A stretch of DNA of 64,000 nucleotides from Stenopsyche tienmushanensis (taxonomy: Eukaryota > Arthropoda > Insecta > Trichoptera > Stenopsychidae). Under the pieces are notes generated by a model. The model was not told the DNA's origin. It ran no database searches and saw only the letters and a program-made list of their open reading frames with translations. The position numbers were made by a program, and so were the translations under genes. This document shows positions 11,138-23,374 of this stretch, in pieces; position 1 is the stretch's first letter; each line of letters begins with the position of its first letter. Location: positions 1,798,001 to 1,862,000 of the forward strand of contig WACJ01000516.1 in the NCBI GenBank assembly GCA_008973525.1. Reading direction: 5' to 3'.

Positions 11138-11290
11138 GTCAGATTTGAGAAACGCGGTGGCCATTCAATCGACCGCTAAGACTCATCCATTTATCTTGCA
11201 AAGTTTCTTCCAAATAACTTTGAACAATATGGCCATAGTTTGCGAGGGCTCAATCTCTTACGTCGTTTGCACCGACTTTTTAATGAACGA
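11138..11290 (-). pseudogene. Transposase remnant of the IS630/Tc1-mariner superfamily
   Basis: Read on the minus strand, one frame gives VGANDVRD, a stop, then ALANYGHIVQSYLEETLQDKW. It ends with a degraded SGRLNGHR segment and a further stop. This corresponds to the conserved block around the catalytic aspartate, usually QDGAP-H, then a VQ-FLE/D-TF---W helix, then IEWPPRSPDLTPLDF, common in insect transposases of this superfamily. The expected QDGA aspartate reads as valine, there are internal stops, and only about 50 codons can be followed. It is a dead fragment; terminal repeats were not located. Confidence 0.6.
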
Positions 11291-14087
11291 TCCTACTTGA
11301 ATCGAATTTAGTTTTCAAATATTAAATTAACAGTCCCAATCGTAGCGATTCCATTAAGTGACCCTTATCGGGATGCAAAAGAATGTGTTCAACTTTCGGC
11401 TCGAATCAATCAATCATGGCAGAAGCGTCGAGTGGACGATTTGAAAAAAAAAAAAGCTTTTAAAGCAGCGTTAAAGAGCTTTTTATTCATGAAAATTATA
11501 TCATCTTTTCCGGTTGTATGCTCGTAGCAGTACAAGATTTTATCGCCAATTAAAGAAGACGAAGTCGACGGATTTCAGTGATTTATTAGACAGGCGCTTT
11601 TCGTACAAGTTTTATCACAATCTTATCATGGCGAAAAAATCCCTTTTAAGGACTTATATTGTGACACAAAAATTTGTCTTTAAATGTATAACATGCTTCC
11701 TGACGCAAAACATAAATTATTTTTATGCGCATATTGAAATCTAATTTTAGTCCGCGTTTAGTCACATTCCATCTTCAGCACGCTTAGGTAAAGACTAGTG
11801 ATTAAAAAGGCTTTTGAGGAGAGCAGGTGTTAAAAAGGAGTAAAAAGGAAGTCTGGAGGTGTTTTGGCTTATAGCTTTGTGAGCAGCTAATGAGATTTAC
11901 GCATTAATCACTTAGTTTCAATGTTTAGCTGATGGAACATGAAAACTTTCGCATTGCGACTTTTGTTTAATATTTTTCATCCTAGATGATAAATCAAAAT
12001 TATGAAAAATTATTGCCATTTACAATCCTGATTTTTTAAAAAATATTTGCAGAATTTAAAATCGTACAATTCCGTGCTTCACAGATTAAATAGTAGAAGA
12101 AACTCACAGAGTTATTTCACAAAATAAATTTCTATAAAATTATATGTTGGTCTAAAAATGTTTAAACTCGTATTATTATATATGAACATCTTTAGATTAC
12201 AGTTATTAACAGCCTACATTACGATTTGTAGTATTTTTCATAATTTAAAATAAATATACTGTTATCATATAAACATTGGCATTTAAAAAAATCTTTTTTT
12301 AAATCAATTTATCGCAACTTCTCAATTTACTTGCCGAAAATATATTTATTATTATATATGAAAGTGCGTGTACTAGTAGTTGGTTCGTCGTAGACAAGAG
12401 ATATTTTTCTGATTTTGCCCTATTCGCATTCTTGTTTCAGTTCTCTTTCTCTTTGTTGACCATTGTCTAAATTCTTTAGTCTACCTTCTGTTATACTTTT
12501 AGACGTGAATATTTGTATTGGATAACCCAATATTTGTCACCTATAATATAAAAAAGAGTAGATTTCGGGATAAAATATAATCGATTACTCTATTTTACCG
12601 CCAACAACGTATTATTAAAATATAGGTTGAGCGATTAAATCTGCCCAGAAGACATATTTAAATCGATATAGAAAATTGTTCCGAGTTTATTACTCGCTTT
12701 AAAGCGAACTTTAAACGTTAAGTTGGTTCCAAATTGTTGTTTGAGCACAATTAAAAGTTTCCCTTTTTTAATTATTCAACTTGAGTCTGCCAAATCGAAT
12801 TTGGGAGCTGTTGACTTTATTTGGTAGATAATTCAAACATGACGTGCTTGATGAGGCATTGTCATTGTGGGAGCCTACTCGAAGACTTATTTCTTTGAAA
12901 TTCGGAATTAATATCAAAGCAGTGATTAATGACGACATAACCGGCGAAGGAGTGTTTTAGTTTGATCGCAACGACGCTCTTATGAAGATTATTTATGTGG
13001 CTTTAAAATAAATTTAATGATACAAATATATCACCATTTTTATCAACGACATTCCCCAAAATTTCTCAATGGAATATATATTTTCAGTATCGTATATCAG
13101 AGGCTTTTTAGTTTATCAGCTTCAATTTATGGCACTAGTGGGTTATTTAAAAAATGTTTTTTTTATAAACTGGCTTTCTTCCATTTTTCCACTGCGCCGA
13201 AAGAAGAAAAAAAAAGCCTTGGTGACTGACTGTAATAAATGATCACAGATTCAATTCCCCGTGGATCTAAAAGAAGAGAAAGAATTCCCTTTTTCAATTA
13301 CTATTGAATGCCGTACTGGACCGCTTTCTCAGAGATCTTGTTTCCAGATGTGTGTATAAACTGCACTGAGGATTGCTGCATGCATTAATACATAAAAGCA
13401 TTCAGCAAATAAATTCAGAACAAATTTCACACGTACATATTCGCACAAGCACAAGTTTCGCTGCAGAAATCGCAGCTGTGACGATTTGAAGATTGAAGCG
13501 TTTCAAATAGCAGCATGATTTATGACAGCCTGTCAAAAATGAAGGATTGCCAAAATAAGTTTTTAATATGGAATTTTCACTCGCCTAACAAACACAACGT
13601 TTAAAACATTGCTATTGTTGTGTGTGAACAATGGATGGCTGTATTTTATTCTGTTGCATTCAAAGCTCCCGTTCCCGATATTCGTTATTTTGCTACCCAT
13701 AATTATATTCCTTTGTAAATAGGAGGAAATCCTATTTTAATCCTTGCCTCCGGATAAATATTTTAAATCATATTTTGGGGCTCAGAGATCAAAGTACTCG
13801 ATTGCTGATGTATATTTATACCGCAACAAAGGACACTTCTACTGGGTTATATTGAACATCCTAAAACATATTAACATACGTTTCTATTAATAAATACATT
13901 GCCATTCTTCAGTTTTATGTAGCATATAAAATAAAGCTAAAAAACGAAATTGCGATAGAATATCGATATTACAATTCACTTTGGTATGTATGTATAATGT
14001 GGAATAGTCGTAGAAATAGAAAAATGTCTAACATTGTTGTATATTTGTTAATTTACACAGTTTGGTGGTTGTCTATTAAGATATTAA
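11291..14087. other. Intronic AT-rich stretch
   Basis: No exon is recognised. The 76-codon open frame at 11514 and the 70-codon one at 13017 have no known motifs. Short homopolymer runs (for example A12 near 11443) are the only local repeats seen. Confidence 0.35.
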
Positions 14088-14172
14088 TCTACTTTTGGCA
14101 AAGAAAATAGGAAACCTAAAAAAGTCTGAAATGAAGATCGCCTACATCTGATAATGGATACAGCACCTTCAA
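14088..14172 (+). mobile_element. SINE tail fragment
   Basis: The stretch contains TTGGCAAAG, then ATAGGAAACC, then GAAGATCGCCTACATCTGAT and GGATACAGCACCTTCAA. It matches the 3' part of the SINE at 22774-23217 (GGCAACGGGAAACCACC, then GAGATCGCCTACGTCCGAT). The 5' part is not recognisable, so this is a truncated or very old copy. Confidence 0.55.
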
Positions 14173-16345
14173 AATAACAAATATAGGCATTTAGAATGTG
14201 AGTGTGGTTTATAAACATGAAAATGGCATTTTTTAAACTATGAATCCAAATATTTCAAAAATAATAATATTTTTCACTGTTGTCGTATTTGCATCTCGTT
14301 AGTTGCAACACTTTTGCTACAGTTTTCATCGAAAGTTTTGGCGTGTTTGAACTGTATGTTAGTTGGCATTTTTTCGAACTTCACTCGAGGTGTCTTGAAA
14401 TCAAACTTGTCAAAGTGTTGAACTTCTGAGCAGTCGAATTTTGTTCGTCTTATATTGATAATGACGTTAAAACTTTATGTCAACATGTAGATCATGAATC
14501 TTGTTGGAAAGTACTGTGTAACAACTTGGGTCAATATTTAAGCCGTTCCTGTAAATATTAGCGAAGTCCTATTTGACATTTTAAGGTGTTGAATTATTAT
14601 AGAAGTTTAAAATATATATAGTCAGAGAAGTTTGCAAATAAAAATACTATGTTGTATCTATATTTATGATTTCTAATGCAAGAGGTTGTTTCCATTGTGG
14701 ATAAATTGTGTCATATATAAATTTACTAAAAAAATAGCTTAAACTTAATTAAATGCTTATTACAGGATTTTTAATTGTTAAATCATTTCAAAATGTTGAA
14801 AAGATAAATTTTTAGTGCTGGTGATGATGAATAGTCGATATATTTAATAAAGATGTGTTTTTTTAATGAAACAGCACACCATAATTTTATATGAGCTTCA
14901 AACCTCGTATAATACGGATTTATATACGAATCATATACCCGTGTTATATACGTGGTCCGAGTGTATTCCAGAATTTATGATAAATAATGTTAATCCGAAA
15001 AACTTGCTGTCTTTGCTTGTTTCTAGAATAAATTCATAAACGCCAAAGGACGGGCCTAAATATTATAACAACATTCAATCCCTTTTGGGTTGAATTAATT
15101 TCGGAAAAATTCTTTCGTCTAAGAATAATATTTGTTTCGAAACATTTTTCGCCTTTTCCACTCGCTTTTCAGCATATGTGTGTTTTCGCCGAAAAATAAT
15201 AAGGGAAAAATACAAAAGCCTTCGTACATATTTAGAACGCAATCACATTTTTTATATGCGATTTTTTTTTTAATAAATAAATACGCTGAGTGTTAAGGTG
15301 GCGATATTCGATTTAAAAGCATGAAATATCAATCTTTTATGGTTTTTGGGTTTACAATTTTGGTTCGTTCGGGTGTTTCAATTGGAATTGTGCACCTGCA
15401 GTTGGTGTAATTAATTAAAATAGCGACCAAGCAATAAAACAAGACCGCTGATGGCAAAATGTAGTCTACTTGGAACTTATCCTCGTAAGAACATGCGTTG
15501 TTTCAAGCAGATGTTGCCTACAATAGATTGTTTCTAAAATTGCATAAGCGCTACTTGCTATTTGCATTCTTAACCCATAGAGTCCCGTAGGTCTATTTCA
15601 TTTGTATATTGATTGAATTTATTGTGCCATTATGTATTTGGGTTTGTTGGTGCCGTAAAGGTAATAAGTCAATCTTACTTTTATTCCGACATAACACTTG
15701 CTCGTAAATCACATAAACCATGTGAAAAGCAATAAAAGTATGACGAGCATTGTGTTGAAAGAATAAGAGTTTTCTCACAGAACAAGTTATGAGATTTTCC
15801 TCGTTATAAGCGCTCGTAACGATACATTATTTTAGCGTTATAAAACACCGTTTTTATTCCATTCCCTAAATAATGCTTTTATGAAGTCATAAAATTATAT
15901 ATATTTGGGGACGATTATCAATAGACAACTTTAAATACTGCATGAATATATGACAGGCTTTCAATCTTTGGTATTCATTAAAATTACGCGTAGTTTTTTT
16001 GATTTTATTATAGACAATCATCAAATCTTTCTCAAATTGGATGAAGAATGTTCATTCATTTTATACTCTGAGTTTATTAATGCAGTTTTCTCCCGAGCGA
16101 GAATTTTAACAGAGATTGAGCTCAAAAGTACGTGCCGTGAAATTCACAGAGTGGTTTTTTTGCATTTCATCCCTTGGAGTTGAAAACTTTTGCCTCGCAT
16201 ATCGCTGCATTTAAAGGTTTAATTAATTTCAATCTGAATGGGTTTTTTTTGGCTTTATTGATCTGATAGTTTGAAAGAACAAGTTATATTTCTACCATCG
16301 ATTTTAGCTTTAAATTGAATGAAACTATTTATTTTAAATAAATAT
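14173..16345. other. Intronic AT-rich stretch
   Basis: No gene is seen. A 30-base phrase beginning ACCATAATTTTAT at 14878 is closely similar to one at 34108, a weak hint of another dispersed repeat. The open frames at 15593 and 15950 have no recognisable family. Confidence 0.35.
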
Positions 16346-16362
16346 TATATATATATATATAA
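16346..16362. repeat. Short TA microsatellite
   Basis: About eight uninterrupted TA units, flanked by further AT-only sequence. Confidence 0.7.
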
Positions 16363-19300
16363 TATATTGAAGTTTTTAAGATTGACATGAGTCATGTTTA
16401 TATAATTTAGTTACATCATAAGATTAGTATTCAATTTATTTGAATTAACATTGTGCATGTTTGTAAAAAAAACCTTTTATACTATAGCCAAGAAGAAAAA
16501 TAGGAAATTTTAATTTTCTTGGCTCTTTTCCTAAAATATTTTATGCAGATCCTTTGCCTCAAAGGTGTTTTACAAGTCTGCAATGTCGAGCAGGTGTAAT
16601 TGTCGGTACATTTGCAGCGCAAACAACGACTGTATAAGTTGCAAACAGTGTGCCCAGATTAGGGATATTATTCACGGTTTCAGTACATTCCTTCCGGACA
16701 TTTGCTTTAGAATTAACCCTTTAGGGGGTGGCCCAAATTAGCAAATCGATTTCGATCCAAACGTGTGATAACCCAACTTTGTTGGTACCCGCACAACTTT
16801 TAACGCATCTAATCTCCTAAATCCGATCGCTCTAAAAACATGAAATTAATAATTAATTCAAAACAGTAGGCTTCAGAACTTGAAGTATTATTACCGGGGC
16901 TTGCTTATTTGCTTTACTAGAGCAACAAGATAGTTGATTAAAAGATAATACCAATTAAATCTACCGACGGCGTTGGAGCTATTTTACCGTGATATTTGCC
17001 AAGTAAAGCCACATTATATATATTTTTGTCTTTGTTGTTGAATTTTCTTTATGAATAAAGAGAAAATGGAATGTAAAATCGACGATCTTATTTCGAAAGT
17101 CGGACAATTGTCTCTGCTATATGTTACGTGTCTCCGCAATGCGTTCATAGCACCGTTTTTTTTAAATGCACACACCTCTTTATACTATTAAAAATAAACC
17201 TAATGGGATTAGTTTGTTTTTAAATCTTACACAAACAATTTTTCCAGCATCACCAAATGCCAGTGGGCATGGTCGCCGGCGTTACGTAACTAAATTTGGC
17301 AAAAGTTTTCATAATAAATCACCTCAGAAACAAGATCCAGATTCACGATGTATTCGACTTCAAGGTTTACGACGTTTTGAGTAATGCTTCGTTATATCGT
17401 CACGCCTTTTTCTGGGAAAGCCGGTCCTTTGAAGTATTTTATCTTGTCGTGTGTATACATTGATTTATCAAGCTCGCGATTTATACGCCGCTACCGTTGA
17501 ATAATATATCGCCAAACAAAAACGGCATCCGAAATTTTGTCACATTACTCTAAATTATTTAGCTGAAGGAATACCTCGACATTCGCGAATTTTCCTACAG
17601 TACGGAATCCAATGTAAGTTTGTAAAATGTCAACTGCAAATGTTTGGATTGCCGCTGAGCTCAAATTCTTTCCCGTTGTTCGTAGCGCTCTTGCGAGGAA
17701 GGATTTTAAAATGCAACCGGAAATATCTGTTATAAAAATGAGAAAAATCTCGGTGACAAGTCGATTTGGCCGAAACATATTTTGGATTGGTGCAATGCCG
17801 TTGTGTGCTCAAAATTCAATCTCAAAGGGTACTGATCCTTAAAAATCGATGATGAGAGGAACCGCAGGCATGCAATATTTACATATCCTGCTGCGCTATA
17901 TTTACATCCCAGATGTCTAGATTGTATCGAATATATACGATATCAGATAAGTTTATTCGAAAATAAACGCAAAACAATTTCCATGATCTAATTTTAACCC
18001 AAAAGGGTTGAAGCCTGCCTTAAATCATCGATGAATCGTAATATTTTTCGCACGTATCCGTCTGTGATTTATATATCAGTATTTTTGCCTTCTCAATCAT
18101 ATTTCATATTCAATCGCTGATGAAATGAGAACATGTCTGAAAATAGTTGTAACTAAATGGTAATAGAAGAACACATTGTTATAATCAGTGTCTATATATC
18201 AAAAATAATTAAACGTTTTCAAATAATTATGGAAAATCGATGGTAAATTATGATAAATGGTCACAAGTGTTTTTCTGGTAGCAAGACAACATTTTTATCC
18301 ATCTTTATATTGATTGATTTTGCATTATTTGTATTGGAAGTGATCCCTATGGGATATTTTTATGTGGTAGTTTCTCATTTAAAATCCTGTCAAATTAAAA
18401 TATATCTAATTGAAAATAATATGGAAAGTATAATTATTTATAGATGTTATTTAATAATTGTTGTAAATCAATTTCTTTCAATTTTTCCAGATTCAGAATA
18501 TAAGGCTCAATCTGGATTTAGGCGATTGATTAGATATATCAATGCTTCCAAAAGGGTGTTGGTATAGTGACATTAAGAGTCTTGAAACTAGCTTATTTGC
18601 TATCTCTCCACATGTATTAAATTTGGATATGATTTTAAATGATTTTCGACTTACAACCAAAATATTTTCTTAGAAATCAGTCGTAAATTAAGTAGGTTAT
18701 AAGTTCAGTTTCACAAAATTACTTATACATATTATTAAAAATAATGATATGTAATTTTGTATAATAAAAGTCAAGGACTACTTGTATTTAAATAAGGTCT
18801 TTTTAATTAAGAGAATCTATTTGCGAGTATAGAATTTTTGCAATACTGTTGAACAAATATTCAAATAATATGTGAAATATTGAGGACGTTTGGATTTCTT
18901 TTCTTGACAAACTTATATTTCCTCAAATATCCCTGTATGACTTTTCCTTCTTTAAAAAAGTCTCCTTTAAAAGCCTTTTTATATCACGTACGTGTGAAAA
19001 ATGCTTCATATTGGTATTCGTGTACAAAAGCTAGTACCAATTGGACGAGCAATTTGTACAGTACCAGCTATTTGAATGTTGAGAGAGTACTACGACTTTT
19101 CAATGGACTCGATAAAGCTTTCTTGGTTTTCTAGGAAACGTTTCAGCGAATTTCTAAACATATATTAATGGATGAGAAATAAAACATTTGGATTTCTTGC
19201 TAAAATGACTTGTACATTCAATTTCAATAAAAGTTTATGTGTGCCTGTTACAAAGTCGCATTAAGATAAATATACTGGAAAGTTGTTTTATTATGTACAC

Positions 19301-19508
19301 TTTATGAGATCAATCTGATACAATTTTATTAGACTCTTTTGTTGCTTGATATTGATTATCCAGCGGAATATTCCATAAATATTTTTATGGCGTTATAACA
19401 AAAATCATCTTGTTACGAGGGCTGAAAGGCTGTGAATTGACGTTTAATTTAGGGGGCGTAAAATATTTCTTTGAGGTCGATCAGGGTGATTTAGTGCAAA
19501 AGATTAAA
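16363..19508. other. Intronic stretch with a less AT-rich middle (about 17240-17830)
   Basis: TTAACCCTTTAGGGGG at 16713 resembles a piggyBac-type end, but no partner was found. At 17241-17247 a pyrimidine tract ends in CAG and is followed by an open frame to a stop at 17384. Its peptide includes ASGHGRRRYVTKFGK, which I do not recognise. The overlapping frames at 17545-17842 on both strands are also unrecognised. Nothing here is firm enough to call a gene. Confidence 0.3.
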
Positions 19509-19655
19509 AGGTTAAAGCGGCAATAGGTCGCATAGCAAGAAGAATGGAGCAACGATGGATGACCAGGATTACGAATAGTTACCCTCGAGGTTACAAAAGA
19601 CAACCGAAGAGACTTGGCTTGACAATGGAGCTGACTTTTATGGATTTAAATGGTT
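19509..19655 (+). pseudogene. LINE ORF2 C-terminal fragment
   Basis: One frame reads LKAAIGRIARRMEQRWMTRI, then TNSYPRGYKRQPKR and TMELTFMDLNG, with no stop. It fits the C-terminal tail of many arthropod LINE reverse transcriptases: GHIARR, then a RW--RITEW-PR segment, then KRSRGRP, then RW-D-I. The usual RGRP and RW residues have been lost, which indicates decay. No reverse transcriptase core is visible upstream, so the copy looks truncated. The exact clade (RTE, jockey or similar) cannot be settled from so short a piece. Confidence 0.65.
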
Positions 19656-21289
19656 TCAACGAGGGTAGTTTCGCAATTTTTTTTTTGCTGATGCTTTCTA
19701 CATAAAATAAAGATCAAGTATGAAAAATGACTGCCGACTTGAACAGTGTAAAATAATTCAATCATTCTCGAAAATACTGGAAAAAAACTCTCAAAATATT
19801 CGCATCATAAATTATGTTTTTTGTACTATAAAAAAATATATAACGCCTTGAGGTAGAACGCGAAACTGAAAAAATGTTTTTTCCCCTGTATAAATTGCTG
19901 AAAAAATGTTTCAATTTAAAGCCGACGGCCAATGAAATTGTATTATTTTATACAATGCCAATATTTTGAAATGGTTTGAATATCATTTCCCATTTTGCTT
20001 TCGGTCAATTAAATTTTGTATTCGGCAGATAAACTTGTAACAAAAATCTCTCCCTTAATTGGAATCTGGTATTGTTCTCGAAACGCGGTTAAAAATATTT
20101 CTTGAAATACGCGCTGGAAGACTGAATTTTAACAAAACCTAAAAGTCCTTTTAAAATACACACTCTGGCTAGAAATGTGTGGCAATTTAGGTTTTGTAAT
20201 ATTCAGGTCTGCGCCCCCAATTGAATTCGCATATTTCACTTGATAGAGTTTCCACCTTTTTAGGCCTTTGAAGTATTAAAGGACTTTGGCTGAGAGCATC
20301 GATCCGAGAAGTTTCGGAATTCAAGTTATAACAGTTTCAAGCCTATACATATTTCATCGTGTGGAGACGATTATGTACTTTTTGAGCAGCTTTGATCGTT
20401 GTAAGGAAATTTCGCAAGAAAAAAGTAATAATTCGACTATGCGTACGCGAGTGTTCTTAATTTCAGCAAACTTTTTCCTTTGCTGAAATACACATTTTTA
20501 TGCGTTTTGCAGTGTTTTCAAAAAAGCAAAAAGCCAATTAACATACTTATTTTGCAATGTTTTCAAATCTTGATGTACATATTTTTTACATTTAATTATT
20601 CATTTTACTTATTTACATGGATTTTCAGTCTTAGACATAATATTATATTATAATTCTATATATTATGTAACTAAACATTATAGCAGTTATCCTAATATTG
20701 TAGAACATGATTTCCTGTGAAAATATATTTCACAGAATTGCGGGCGATCAATCATATTATAAAACTAATGAATGTATGTGAACAAATTGATGGCATGTTC
20801 GTATGCTTTAGTTGGTTCGGCGACCTTGATGTTGGGTCAGCTGTGAATAAAGTGATCACTTAATTTAAATCAACTTCATGTTCATAATAATCATATATAC
20901 ATATATTTAAGTTTATAGCTATTACAGATCAGTGATTAATAACGGTTTTTAATACGTTATTATTTTTTATAATATACTTTAATAAAAAATATAATTTTCA
21001 TTTACTTTAATAACAATTTAGAAAATGGTTGATTTTCTTTTTGGTTTTTTTTTTCGCTCGCGGCTTCCAGTCAAGATTAAAAGGTATGCACGAATTTTGA
21101 GCATTTTGGCATCGAATATATACGATTTGTGGGTGTGTAACGTTATTTGTTATAATTTTAATTAACTTTATACTGGTATGTTATACAATCTATCTTGAGA
21201 ATATTTGGAATTAGTGGTGGAAAATATACTGATGCAGTTTGATGTAAATGACATCTGGAATAATTCAAAAATCAAAAAACTCGAATAAG
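19656..21289. other. Intronic AT-rich stretch
   Basis: No gene or element is recognised. The 3' terminal repeat of the Tigger pseudogene that begins at 21290 would be expected here or just above, but I could not find it. Confidence 0.35.
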
Positions 21290-21639
21290 ATGTATTAGTT
21301 TTCCTGAATTACTCTTTTTTGGTTCTCAAGCCATTTCATGGCGATATTTGAACACTGAAAAGTTTCAGAATGTGTAGGACCAATATGTTCTCCCTCGCAA
21401 ATCTCTTCGTCATCTTCTCGATCTTGTTCTTTTGAGGCAGATATTTAATTGTTTCCTTATCATTCAAAATTTGGAATCCAGGATCGTTTGCATCGCAATT
21501 TAACCACTTTTTTGTATTTTCACGTCTTGATTAGGGTTCCTAATAGGATATTCGATATTCGAATATATTTGCCATTTTTTCCAATATTCGTTTTCCAATT
21601 ATTATTTTTTTTGCTTAGTAGTAATTAGAATGGTTATTC

Positions 21640-22040
21640 GTAATAAATCCCAAGTATATATAACGAATTTCAAATCTTGGATGCATTTTTGTTTTCAAAC
21701 TAATCATCGGAGACTCAGGAAGAAACTGTCGTGTCAATTTCTTCTACATATTTTGGTGTCAATAACTACTATTAATATGTATTTGAATTTATCAACGAAG
21801 AAAACACTTCCAAGCGGCTCAATTTTTAGTCTTCTGAAAGTTCGTGTCAGAAATCCACTAGTCCAATATTTTTATCTTCCCTGTTTTTGCCCTCTTGTTT
21901 TTGCCCTTTTCGAATTATTCTTTCACAAATCGATCTTTTTCCGAATGCTCCGTTAATATTTTCACCTGCTTTCATTGCATTGTGCCCCAATTTAAACTCA
22001 TACAAAAAGCTAGCGGTTTTTTTTGTTGATGCCATTCATT
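21640..22040 (-). pseudogene. mariner transposase fragment, N-terminal part, inside the Tigger copy
   Basis: The minus-strand frame from 22035 reads FLYEFKLGHNAMKAGENING, then AFGKRSICER, then degraded sequence ending EDKNIGLVDF. This is the N-terminal helix-turn-helix region of mariner transposases, whose usual form is LLYEFKLGHNA-EAARNIN-AFG----NERTVRRW, followed by an EDEPRSGRPSVVD linker. The frame is lost after about 62 codons and the catalytic domain is not recognisable. Its borders with the Tigger blocks are blurred and I could not place terminal repeats, so the outer coordinates are approximate. Confidence 0.7.
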
Positions 22041-22386
22041 TGAAAGTCGTTAAAAACAATAGAAATAGAACAATAAAAATGACTCAATGTTTAAAGGCAA
22101 TTAAATTATATATTACCTATTTCTCGATCTTATACCTCTCTCAATCACGGTCGATATTTGACTATTTGGAAAACGCGGCACACTTCTTTACGAGAAAATC
22201 ATTAAAATAATCTAATTCCTAGAATTCTTTCCAATCGGCTGATTTCCGAGAAATTTACTAATTCTAAGAATTCCACGCTATTCATTTTCAAGAAAAAACA
22301 GGGAAATCCGGTTTCATCAGTATTGTATATAAACTCTTCGTCGAAACCTTCCTTCTCCACAAATAGCTTCAATGTGTGAATTAATG

Positions 22387-23374
22387 TATTAGGTTGTCCC
22401 ATTAGTTTCTTTCGCAAATGAACACAGATTTAATCATAGCCATGGTTGAAGAAAACCCGTGATATACTGTTCGCGAAATAGCTAACAAGTTAGAAATTCC
22501 ACGAACATCCGTCCATAATGGTCTGACAAAATTGGACTACATCAATCGTTCAGATGTGTGGCTTCCTCATGAACTAACTCAAATAAACTTCAGCGTATTA
22601 CATGCGATCTTCTTCTCTAACGACATAATAGCCAACCTTTTTTGAAAAGACTGGTGAGCGGAAAGTTGGATATTCTATGAGAATATCCAACGTAAACGGT
22701 CTTGGATCAAGGGTACAGAAGCTTTAACTGTATTTAAACCTGGTCTACATCCAAAAAAAGTTTTGCTATGCATACCAAGTGTTGGTATAGTAAGATCCTG
22801 GACTCTTATTACAAAGGTTCGGGTTCAAATCCAGATTGTGGAAAAAATTTTCACCGTACCAACACATTTGGGAGATCGGAAATATTAATATTTCTGATCG
22901 ATTGTCTCGATCCAGGTTTACCCTGATTTCCTGGATTAGAAAAAGTAAATGCTGAGGCGATTAATGAAGTCGTGCAGGGACGCCCATTAGTGAGTGATTG
23001 AATTTGCAACAATAATTAAATTATCATTTATATATAATGATAATTTCGCTACTCACTCATAGATTCTCTCCTCTCCTACCTTTCCAAATAATCCTATCCT
23101 TACTTTACCACGTGTGGAAGGCAACGGGAAACCACCACATTAAATCCTTTCCCTAGTAAAATCTCCTATGGAGATCGCCTACGTCCGATGGTTCGGATAT
23201 GGCACATTAAGAAGAAGATGCATTTGGTGGGACTGGTGTAGTTTATTATGAGCTACTTCAGCAAGGTGAAATGATCAATTCAATGAAATATTGTTTCCGA
23301 CTAGACAATCTAAATATGTTTAATAATATTTTTCTTAATATGAAAACGAAAGAAACTTATGGGACACCCTAATA
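22387..23374 (+). mobile_element. mariner element with both terminal repeats, internally deleted, dead
   Basis: The element runs 22389-23372 between TA target copies at 22387 and 23373. The left end is TTAGGTTGTCCCATTAGTTT and the right end is its imperfect inverted partner, AAACTTATGGGACACCCTAA. Inside, plus-strand frames give TVREIANKLEIPRTSVHNGL, then INRSDVWLPHELT, then WIFYENIQRKRSW after a degraded GDEK motif (first catalytic aspartate). Next come LHPKKVLLCI and, after an insertion, WWDW then YYELLQQGEMINSMKYC (region of the second aspartate). The third aspartate region is deleted. There are several frameshifts and stops. A 444-bp SINE interrupts the element at 22774-23217. The left end lies exactly inside the Tigger coding sequence. 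Confidence 0.88.
22774..23217 (+). mobile_element. tRNA-derived SINE, full-length reference copy
   Basis: The 444-bp insert sits inside the mariner CIWWDW codons and is flanked by ATGCAT at 22768-22773 and 23218-23223. The head AAGTGTTGGTATAGTAAGA resembles a polymerase III A box and GGTTCGGGTTCAAATCC a B box, at normal tRNA spacing. A body with GATCGATTGTCTCGATCCAGG and TGAGGCGATTAATGAAGTCG follows. Then come an AT palindromic patch around 23020-23045 and a tail with GGAAGGCAACGGGAAACCACC-like and GAGATCGCCTACGTCCGAT sequence. It ends in an AAG-rich repeat. Related copies occur at 8098 (minus), 14088 (tail only), 28128 and 60718. Confidence 0.8.

Noticed and set aside
13225..13290. tRNA-like sequence with GATTCAATTCCCCG
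   Set aside because: B-box-like word only; acceptor and anticodon stems do not pair.
16713..16740. TTAACCCTTTAGGGGG as a piggyBac terminus
   Set aside because: No inverted partner with TTAA was found nearby.
18555..18600. GTGTTGGTATAGTGAC as another SINE head
   Set aside because: Only about 13 bases match; the B box and body do not follow.
21533..21570. TAGGGTTCC with ATATTCGAATAT palindrome as a hAT end
   Set aside because: No opposite end or 8-bp duplication could be found; left as unexplained sequence between Tigger block 3 and the mariner fragment.
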